Assembly (NCBI GenBank): GCA_028278125.1
Contig: JANQEY010000241.1
Span: forward strand, 1-16,915
Length of the DNA: 16,915 nucleotides
Direction of reading: 5' to 3'
From: a bacterium
Lineage (GTDB): Bacteria > Electryoneota > Electryoneia > Electryoneales > Electryoneaceae
The notes under the pieces were generated by a model. It was given only the letters and a program-made list of their open reading frames with translations, made no database searches and had not been told where the DNA came from. The translations under genes and the position numbers were made by a program. Below, in pieces: positions 1-8,400 of the stretch (within the stretch, counting starts at the first letter, position 1; each line of letters opens with the position of its first letter).

Positions 1-252
1 AAAACACGCTCATTTTGTCCATTAAGTCCATAACATTTTTCGTGGTTGCACCACGGTTGCACCAGGAAAGGCAATTCAATCATTCAAGGTTACATTAAAA
101 ATCACATAAATATAATCCTATCATGATAAAATCGTTTTTCCTGTTTATAATACTCATAACACTTTTCGTTTGTGTCGTACGCTTCCACTAAACAATTCTA
201 AATTTTATAATATTAGGAATAATTACTGGCTAGATTTTTTAGTCATTTTCTT
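1..252. other. AT-rich non-coding left edge with a short tandem repeat
   Basis: No reading frame of useful length is visible here. The stretch is strongly AT-rich and lies downstream of the minus-strand gene that ends at 253. The only clear structure is a 10-base direct repeat, GGTTGCACCA, at 44-53 and 55-64. The first copy is also part of a small inverted repeat, CGTGG-ttgca-CCACG (41-55). No convincing terminator with a T-tract was found for the 253-1923 gene. Whatever lies left of position 1 is not visible. Confidence 0.5.
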
Positions 253-1923
253 TTATCCACCCTCACCCCGCGCCAGCTTTTTCATAGCGCCATAATAAAG
301 CACATTATCGACGTAATCATCTGCTAACGAACAGCCCTCCGGCAGGTAATTGACCGTGCTGGTCCACTGCACTTTGCGGTGCAAGGCAAAGTCTTTTTCC
401 ATCGCTGCGGCCATGCAGCCAGCACCGACGTTGTACGTCGCCAGGGTTATCGACCACAGGTCATCGTAGCTGGTGGCATAGGGCAAATCCAGGCCAGTGA
501 CGTTGCGCACCAGTTGCCCGGCCTGCCCACAAGCGGCGATAAGCGTATCTGCCAGCAAATGGATCTCGGCATCGGTGCCGATGGTCTGCATGGCTAACCC
601 CCGCAAGTATTCCTGGTTGTACTCGGATAGGTTTGTGTATCCTGAAGCGCAACGAGTCTCACCCAGATAGGGAATGCAAACGTCCAGGTAGTAATCGACG
701 TTCCAGGTCAGCAGCAGATCAGCGCCGTCTTCGGTGAGCATGCCCAGCCCCCACTCCTCCCGGTCGCGTTCACAGGCAGCCGGCCAGAACTGCGACTCCT
801 GGCCGATCATACCTTTGAGTACGCGCGGCGGCACGTTCTTCTCCTGGCTGGCGTACAGGATCAAATCGTCATAGGCATTCTGGCGCTGGTACACCTGGGC
901 GATGGCAGCCTGGATTCCACAGGTGTTGGCCGCGCCGCTCTCCAGCATGCCGCCCTCCGGGCAATTTTCGCTCTCCACCTCACCAGTCCAGATCAAGTTG
1001 CCGGCCAGCAGCGCATACTGGTGGTTGGTATGCAGTTGCTTATATCCATCTAGCCGTTCACTCCAGGGGAAACCTTCATCTTCCAGGTCCGGGAAGACCT
1101 GCCAGATGCTGGCGCAAGGTGGCGTCAGTTGCTCCCAGGGTTCGCCTAAGACCTCAAAACGGTAACCATCGTTATCTCTCAACTCCAGGTTGCGCATACG
1201 GAAAGTGTGCGTTTTGGTCTGGTCGCCAAAACTGGACTCAGCCCAGTAACTGACCACCACGCCCTTTTTATCTGTCACCGGCAGCTTGACCGAGCAGAGA
1301 TCCCCGTGGCAGTCATGACCTTTGTCTCCGACCTGTATGTGGATATAGTTAATATAATAACCCTCTACAGCCTCTACACCCTGGAAGGAAAGCTGTGGAC
1401 GTTCGTTGCAGGTCTGCCAGGGCGGGCAGTTGACCGTATTGACGTACACCTCTGGTGGGAGCAGGTCGACCAGCTCGGTGACTTGGGACTCGGAGTGGTT
1501 GATGAAGTTGAGCACCAGCCCTTCACATTTACCGGGCTTATCGGGTGTACTACATGGAGGTGTATCGCGCCAGGCATCGTGGATCGTCTGGCCACAGGCG
1601 GACTTGACTTGCTCCAGTGTGGGGTATTCCTCGTTTTCCAGCGTGAGATAACAGGCCACCTGTCCGTTCTGCCACCAGAACAGCCCCCACTGATAGGCTT
1701 GTTTTGTGCTGGTTACCCATTGGCTGCGTGAAGGCAGTGGGGGCGTGGGAGTGGGTGTGATGGTAGGCGTAGCTGTGGCCGTGGGGGAAACAGTATAAGA
1801 TTTAGATGAACCAAGACTAAGAAAAGAGACCAGGGAAATTAACAATAGGAAAGTAGAGGGATAAAGAAATCCAGCAGTGGTATGCTGTTTGGTAGAAAGA
1901 CTTATACAGCTTTCAGATTTCAC
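253..1923 (-). CDS. Exported lysozyme/lytic-transglycosylase-like protein with Thr/Pro linker
   Basis: The protein has 556 residues and probably cleaves or remodels peptidoglycan outside the membrane. Residues ~17-40 form a hydrophobic signal peptide or anchor without a lipobox. A Thr/Pro linker of the TATPTPTP kind follows (~46-66), then a Cys-containing middle region (~70-340) that I do not recognise. The C-terminal part (~365-555) has the landmarks of the SLT/lysozyme-like fold: a GQESQFWP motif whose Glu376 fits the catalytic acid, then GLGML (~395) in place of the usual GLMQ, then ATYNVGAG (~495). The start is GTG at 1923, with GGGAG eight bases upstream and an in-frame TGA two codons upstream, so a longer protein is excluded. 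The first ~45 codons are AT-rich and the rest is G+C-rich. It follows the RHS locus on the same strand but is separated by ~285 bases and a hairpin, so co-transcription is uncertain. The SLT-like fold is inferred from motifs only. Confidence 0.72.
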   Translation of the reverse strand: MKSESCISLSTKQHTTAGFLYPSTFLLLISLVSFLSLGSSKSYTVSPTATATPTITPTPTPPLPSRSQWVTSTKQAYQWGLFWWQNGQVACYLTLENEEYPTLEQVKSACGQTIHDAWRDTPPCSTPDKPGKCEGLVLNFINHSESQVTELVDLLPPEVYVNTVNCPPWQTCNERPQLSFQGVEAVEGYYINYIHIQVGDKGHDCHGDLCSVKLPVTDKKGVVVSYWAESSFGDQTKTHTFRMRNLELRDNDGYRFEVLGEPWEQLTPPCASIWQVFPDLEDEGFPWSERLDGYKQLHTNHQYALLAGNLIWTGEVESENCPEGGMLESGAANTCGIQAAIAQVYQRQNAYDDLILYASQEKNVPPRVLKGMIGQESQFWPAACERDREEWGLGMLTEDGADLLLTWNVDYYLDVCIPYLGETRCASGYTNLSEYNQEYLRGLAMQTIGTDAEIHLLADTLIAACGQAGQLVRNVTGLDLPYATSYDDLWSITLATYNVGAGCMAAAMEKDFALHRKVQWTSTVNYLPEGCSLADDYVDNVLYYGAMKKLARGEGG

Positions 1924-1931
1924 CCTTCAAT

Positions 1932-1936
1932 CTCCC
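1932..1936 (-). promoter_or_regulatory. Shine-Dalgarno GGGAG for the GTG-started gene
   Basis: On the minus strand GGGAG sits eight bases before the GTG at 1923. With the in-frame TGA two codons upstream it fixes the unusual GTG start. Confidence 0.6.
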
Positions 1937-2180
1937 AACTTACTTCTTCAAATCATTATTCCAATTATTCGATTTCTTACTTAAATACATCTTGTTATTA
2001 TTCTCACACAATAGGCTGTCACTACTGTCAATCACGGTAATAGGTAGTTACACCTTCCTTGAGTGACCTACTAACGTAGGGCCCCATCGTAATTTTGCCT
2101 TTACGGGCATGGATTTTAGAAAAGCGTTGTACCCTAGAAGCTATTTATGTAGTATTCAATATGTATAAACATAATATTGA
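1937..2180. other. Intergenic stretch without a convincing gene
   Basis: This spacer separates the two-helix membrane gene from the transglycosylase-like gene. It is mostly AT-rich. A less AT-rich patch at about 2010-2112 stands out and includes a GGGGCCC run. A perfect TTGACA lies on the minus strand at 2026-2031, but there is no acceptable -10 element 16-18 bases further on (the hexamer there reads TGTGAG), so I do not call a promoter. No RNA gene was recognised. Confidence 0.4.
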
Positions 2181-2204
2181 AAAGTAATATCAAATTATTA
2201 CTTT
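2181..2204 (-). terminator. AT-rich perfect hairpin after the small membrane gene
   Basis: AAAGTAATA (2181-2189) and TATTACTTT (2196-2204) are perfect reverse complements with a six-base loop. The hairpin starts three bases beyond the stop codon of the 2208-2405 gene. The minus-strand transcript ends the stem with UUU followed by UC. The stem has only one G-C pair, so it is a weak candidate terminator, and it could act in both directions. If real, it closes the RHS-immunity transcription unit. Confidence 0.38.
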
Positions 2205-2207
2205 ATT

Positions 2208-2405
2208 CTAATGGCCGAAACAATAATCAATAATAATTGTGAATGAAACTAAATATAATAATAATGAAACTGCAAGTGCACTATTTGCTATAGAAAAAAA
2301 GCCCATAGTATACTTTTCAATTTTCCTATATTGTAGATATTTGAAAGTCCAAAATATCCCACCAGCAAATAAAAAAAGGGCCAAGATAAATAAAAATTCA
2401 TTCAT
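2208..2405 (-). CDS. Small two-helix membrane protein, candidate immunity protein of the RHS tip
   Basis: The product is 65 residues from the ATG at 2405, or 71 from an in-frame ATG at 2423. Two hydrophobic stretches are visible: LFILALFLFAGGIFW near the N-terminus and SALAVSLLLYLVSFTIII in the second half. A short charged loop, KYLQYRKIEKYT, lies between them, so a two-helix inner-membrane hairpin is predicted. The outer ATG overlaps the TGA of the giant gene as ATGA but has no Shine-Dalgarno. The inner ATG has GGAG six bases upstream and is preferred. I recognise no family by sequence. A tiny cognate gene fused end-to-end to a polymorphic toxin gene is the usual position of an immunity gene, and a membrane immunity protein would suit the hydrophobic RHS tip; both points are inference. 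It could instead be an unrelated small membrane protein. Confidence 0.62.
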   Translation of the reverse strand: MNEFLFILALFLFAGGIFWTFKYLQYRKIEKYTMGFFSIANSALAVSLLLYLVSFTIIIDYCFGH

Positions 2406-2411
2406 AAAAAA

Positions 2412-2415
2412 CTCC
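2412..2415 (-). promoter_or_regulatory. Shine-Dalgarno GGAG deciding the small-gene start
   Basis: GGAG on the minus strand lies six bases before the ATG at 2405 and inside the alternative longer reading frame. No comparable site precedes the ATG at 2423. The inner ATG is therefore the better start, although the ATGA overlap would allow translational coupling from the outer one. Confidence 0.5.
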
Positions 2416-2419
2416 AAGT

Positions 2420-5400
2420 TCATTCAATCGGTACAACATCGAACCCATTTATTATATCTACAAAATCATAACCTACTCCCGCTAGACTACCGTAAAAACC
2501 ACCTAGTGGGAAAGTAGCTACAACATCTGTATAGAATTTTGCCTGAGAATATGCAGATTCAATATAACTTCCTTTTGATGCTTGATACAAAGTCCAAATA
2601 ATCTCTGCACCGCTTGCGGATGCTTCCATTGCAATTGCGGGTGGTATTCCGACTCCACTCACAAATGATATAACAGACGCCCCATCCACAAACATACCAA
2701 AACAATCAATTCCCAATGCTAAAAACGGCTCTATTCCTCCGCTATACGTAAATTCTACTGTCGGCATTAATATATCAGGTAATGTCCCTTCTTCATACAA
2801 TGGTAATCCAGGTAAGAATGGACCTTCATAGTATTCGGTATCTTGACCACCGTTTTCTGGATCAAAATCGGATAACGGCGGATTATATATAGGAGCATAA
2901 TTCGGTTTGTCATTACTTTTATCTTTATCCTTTAGCCAGGGTCTTGTAACAGATACTTCTCCAACGCCAATAGAAGTGGCTGATACTTTCATTGTGTAAG
3001 TATCATTTTCCAAATCATACAATATACCCTTATCCCTTACTGTCTTCTTCCAAGGATTATATGATCCAGAAGAATCTACCATATGCCCAGTCGGATCATT
3101 GAATACTATCGGATTATTCTCCACATAGCTATACCTATTCCAAGCCTGTGGGTTGCCCGGCTCCGGCATGATACTATCCGGCTGGGTAAAGCGACCTATC
3201 GATGGGCTGTAGAAGCGCGCCTTGTAGTCCATCAGGCTAAAGGCACCGCCGTAGTCCCTTTGCCCGGTGTAGCCAAAATCAGTCTCAGTGATATTTGTTA
3301 ATCCGGATATTGTCCTGGTCTCCCCAAAGGGCATATATCTGTTTTCAGACAGCAAACTTCCTGAACTATCCATGACTATCGAGGTCGAACTCAGGTGGTC
3401 GCTGGCCAAGTAGTAGGTGGTGGCATTCCCCTGGTTAATCCATTCACGCATGGCCACCATCTCCCCGCCAATGCTGTAGTACTTGCGGCTGGTCACATCC
3501 ACGCCATCGTCCTCAAACTCGTACAACCCGCCACCCAAAAAGTGGCGCGTATACTGCGTCTGCCCACCAATGATGTGTTCCTCTTTCACGCGGTTACCAT
3601 CGCCGTCGTAAGTGAACTCCCAGTGCTGCTGCAAAGCGCCGGGGTTGCCGCAGACGCTGCCATCATACTCTTCGATCTTTTCCAGCCGGTTTTCGGCATT
3701 GTAGCTGTACAGATACAGCGTACCGCCTTCATAGCGGCAGGTCATGTTGCCGTTGCTGTCGTACTGGTAGCTGTCGGTGGTGTCCCCACCGCCGCTTTGA
3801 TCGCGCACCACCGAGGTAACAGCGTGTGCCTGCCCCCCATCATAGTTGTAGGTGGCATCCAGCCAGCTGGGTTGCGCCGTCGGATCCGGGTCTGGCGCGC
3901 CGGGGTCTTCCAGTGTTTCTGGCATGGTAAAACGGCGCGACTCGAAATTATCATAATAGATAGTTCCGGAGATGCCAGAATCGATATCCATTGCACCAAG
4001 GCGCACGGAATCTACGGTTTGCGATCCATTTTCCAGGTTAGAGATCGTTTCCTTATTATTTCCGTTTATAAATATTGATAAATAACCATCATTTGAGGTC
4101 GGGTCACTTGCATTCTGCCATTCAATGCCCAAACCATTCCAGGAATTCGGAAGATCGGTGTTATACGTATTGCCTTTTCCAGCATTATAGAGGATATCAC
4201 GTTGCTCCTGGGTCAATTTGGTGCCTTTGAAGAAACTTAACTCATCCATCGTGCCCTTAAATAACCGCCCTACGCCTGCTTGCGCCCCTATGTGTAAATC
4301 ATCCGTTCCGACGGTTAAGGTCTCTGTACAGCTGCTTGTATGTTCATCCCGGTTAACTGCAATACCTATCCGATCGTTGGTTGCATCATGCCAAGCCTCA
4401 ATATAATACCACTTATCCAATTCAAACCCGGGAGTATGACTAATCTGACAACCACCGACCTCTAATATCAATGATTTGTATTTGTTAATTTTCAGGAAGA
4501 TTTCTTCTCCCTTATGAATCAGCGACAAATGGGTATCCGTATCAAAGCTGTAATTGTTTACCCACATGCCATAATGGAAATCTACATCTCCTAACTGCAG
4601 ATCAGAATTGCTTGCAGCGGTGAAATAATCCCCGGAAAAATAAGCGCCATGACCAACCACACCATCGGCATTGTGTGTACCAGTCGCATCGGTCAGGTCA
4701 TTATTTCCGGCAGAATCCACCCGCGTACCACCATCCACCTCCAATTTCCAATAAGAGACCAGATAATCAGATGAAATACCGCTGTTTTGTGAGTACCAAT
4801 TCCCGTATTCCCAGCTTGAACTATCTTCATAGGCGCCAACCCTTGTCCATAATCGATCAAATGTCTTCAGCAGTTGGAGTGTAAAAATATTTTCTGTTGA
4901 AGATGACCCATTTATTAGATCTAACGAATCCCCAGCGCTCATTGATAATCCCTCAAGATTTGTGTAGAAACGACCGAAATAGCGATCCTCGGCGTCCGGA
5001 GAATCATCCTGCACATAGAGATTAGAGGTATCATCAATAGATGCCGCCATACCATAATCACCCCATTGATTGGCGCTTGAAGAAGCAGCCAAATCGCCGC
5101 TGTCGGTCTCGGCGCTATCCCAGGCGCTAAGATCCCCGCTTTCAAATTCGTCACTAAAGATCAAGTCTACAGTTGCGCTCCCATTGAGGTAATCTGGGGA
5201 TGCATTTATCGTAGAATTTACTTCGTCTAGATAGAAAACAGCTGATCGCCCCTCGCCGCCATTACCCCCCTTATATGTTCCAGAACTTAAATGGGGCGCT
5301 AAGCCCCCAGCAGTAGAAATACTATTTGCAGCTAGAATAACTCCATTCCCAAACATATATATACTTCCCCCCGCGCCTCCGCCACTTTCGATATTCACTT

Positions 5401-8400
5401 GTGGCGTATCCGCGCCATCAGAAGTGAGGTTTCCTGTTACGTTTATAGATTTTGCCGTAATCCAGAGAATACCACCACCTCTTCCACCTTTCGCGTGCCT
5501 TGTATCCCCTCCTGAAGATCCAAAGAATATCGTATCAAGCGAAGGTTGTCCATATATGGAACCACCTTCTGAAAGCCCTACACCATCACCGTTATATTGA
5601 CCAGGCGTACGGTGCCCACCACCAGCTCCCCCATATCTGCCATCATTGTCCCCTCTACCTCCACCACCGGCATTTCTGTATATTGATGTCTTACCTTCTC
5701 CAGGATAACTTTCTCCACTTAGTCTTGTTGAAGATCCACCATCGGCAAAATACCCTAAATCGCTGACAGTGATTTGGCCACTTACCACAAGCGATTCTTT
5801 TACTCGGATTGGCAAAATACCGCCCGTTTTACCATCCCAAACGTTAGTAGTGAGAGTCCCTTCAACAGTTAATGAATTATAGTTTGGTACTCGAACAATC
5901 ACCACTCTTTGTTGGCCTTCTTCGATACCAATATTTGAATCATTGTTAGCATTTTCTCCATAATTTAGTTTTTTATTTACTTTAAAAATGATGGTATTCC
6001 CTTCAATGTTACCAATCCGCAGAAATTCATAATTGCCAACATTGACTGAATGAGATCCATCCCCCCTAACATTAATGAGCATGATTTCATTACCAATAGC
6101 AAGACATCCCTCTTCAGGTGTTGGATACACCTGTGCAGAGGTTGAATTTAGGCTGGTAACAGAATATGAAACACTATCACCTCCATCACCGCAACTTTTA
6201 TTTGGATCAATATTAACTTCACCAATATTTACTGTTTCCCCATTTCCTATTACTGCGTCGCCATCACTTCCAGTCCCCCAGTGAGTATCATGCAAGGCAG
6301 GAGTAGCAGTAGGCGTTGGTGTTGGTGTTGCCATCACATCATTTAAAAAAGGTAAAGATAAAAATGATACATTTTGAGAGTTAAATGTGGTATCGTAATA
6401 TATTGAAATTCGACCATCGCCGCCATCACCCCCCATTAAACTTTGTGATGTTGTTTTCGGAGCATTACCCCCCTCTGCATTAATTGTTAGTGTACTAATA
6501 GGGTTAATGTTATCAGCTTCAATTCTAATACTACCTCCAGCACCTGCTCCTCCCTCGCATGGTTTATCGATAGTATCTTCACCAATTGCTTGAATATTGC
6601 CAGAAAAAGTTATTGTATTCGCTGCAAGGAATATAATACCGGCACCTTTACCACCAGGAGCAGATGTAGTAACAGATCCATAAACTCCTCCGCCACCTCC
6701 ACCTGATCCCATGTAAAGAGTATTCATTTCCAAGTCCCCATATTGGAAACCACCTCTTCCTCTATTATCATCCTGGGTATCATACCCTCCACCATTTTCA
6801 CCAGCTTGGCCATTAGCGCCCCCTGCACCTCCTGCACCCCCTCCTCCCCCATTTGGCCCCGCACTATTTACCCCAATGCCAGTATAACTGTCTCCTTGGT
6901 TTGGGTTGTTTTCAGAATCTTTTCTCCTTCCACCATCGAAGCCTTTTACACTCATGTCGATCATTCCCGCACCGGAGAGCGTTCCAGATACACGGAAAGC
7001 AATAAATCCATATCGAAAAGAAGAATTATCCCAAGCATTTCCAGTTAAGGTGCCTTCAAGGCTAATACCTTCGTAGTTTGGTACACGCATTAATACAACA
7101 TGTTGTTCACCCTCATTTGTGCCGATATTGACATCATTTCCAATTCCCTTACCATACCATTTTGTCTTAGCAGTAGTGAAATATACTTTCGATCCATCAA
7201 CCCAGTGGACACGTAAAAACTCATAATGTCCGACGTTGGCATGGTTCGCTGATGTACCCTGCAGGTTAATCAACATTATTTCATCACCAGGCGCGAGGCA
7301 ACCGTTGGCAACACTATAATTCAACGTGGCAGAATACCCTGTCAGCTCATCAACAGGGTAAATTACACCATCTCCCCCATTTGCGCAGGAACGACCATTG
7401 CTATTATCAGTATGCAAGTTAAATGTTGTACCACTTGCAACAGTTAAATCTCCATCATCGCCCGTTCCCCATTTCCGTTCCGCTTCATTGGGAGTTGGCA
7501 TAATTGTAGGAGTGTTTGGCGGCAAGGTAGGTGTTACAGGTGTTGCAGTCTGCGTAGGAGGATGGGCAGACAAGTATAAGTTCCAAACCGTATTGTATCT
7601 TGCAAGTAATTCTGCATCCGTCAATGCGCGGTTATAGATCGTAAGTTCGTCAATGATACCTCGATAATCGGGAGTAATATTTTTTCCAATTAGTACATTC
7701 TTTCTTCCATAGGTAATATTCCCTGAAACCCCTGCAGAAGCAGCTAATATACCATTCACATAAACTTTGATCCTTCCATTGTCTTTATCATATACTCCTG
7801 CAACGTTTGTCCATTCATTAAGCGGAATTTCTGGGCCAATTACTACATTTGGTGTCAAGTCCGCAAGATAAAACTTTATTCGACCTTGAGAATCAAGTGC
7901 TAATACATAATCCAAATGATCGATCCTAGAAATTATGTAGTTATCAGAGTTATTAATGTAAGTTGGTTTTATCCAGGCATCAATTGTAAAATCCCCAGAA
8001 GGCCGGATATCTCCATTTGAAACGGTTACTCTAGAAACATTAGTTGTAAATCTAATCCCATATCCATTTACGCCAGTTGCCCACTCAGCATACCCTACTC
8101 TTCCAGTACGATTATGGCCCGAACTATCTACCGTTGTAGAACCTGAACCCTCATCAAAATGCCATTGAGCTAATATTTGAGGTGCAGATGTAGAGGTGGG
8201 TGTATTTGTTGAGGTAGAAGTGGAAGTGGGCGTAGCGGTTACAAGCGGAGTATTGGTTGGCGTATGTGTATCTGTAGATGTGGCAGTGGGTGTGAAGGTA
8301 GCTATTGTTCCCTCTCCTGTTAACTCACCTGTACCCTCTATTACTATATGTGTGAAAATCTCATTACCATGAGTAATATCATCGTCTACAGTAGTGTCCT

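Noticed and set aside
1207..1731. 174-codon plus-strand frame opposite the transglycosylase-like gene
   Set aside because: The minus-strand frame has a signal peptide, linker and SLT-type motifs, so this is a G+C-driven shadow.
2050..2110. 20-codon minus-strand reading (ATG at 2110) in the less AT-rich intergenic patch
   Set aside because: It has no ribosome-binding site and is too short to judge; composition alone is not evidence.
2423..3082. Nuclease or other enzymatic toxin domain in the RHS tip
   Set aside because: No HNH, Ntox, deaminase, ADP-ribosyltransferase or metallopeptidase motif was visible; the hydrophobic composition argues otherwise.
3395..4078. 227-codon open frame on the plus strand
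   Set aside because: It lies wholly opposite the RHS core, where G+C-rich sequence keeps the antisense frame open. Its translation is a low-complexity Val/Ala/Ile string with no domain pattern.
5500..7000. CRISPR-like or satellite repeats in the Gly-rich part
   Set aside because: The repeated GGX/CCX triplets follow the coding frame for glycine and vary in spacing. No equal-length repeat-spacer pattern exists.
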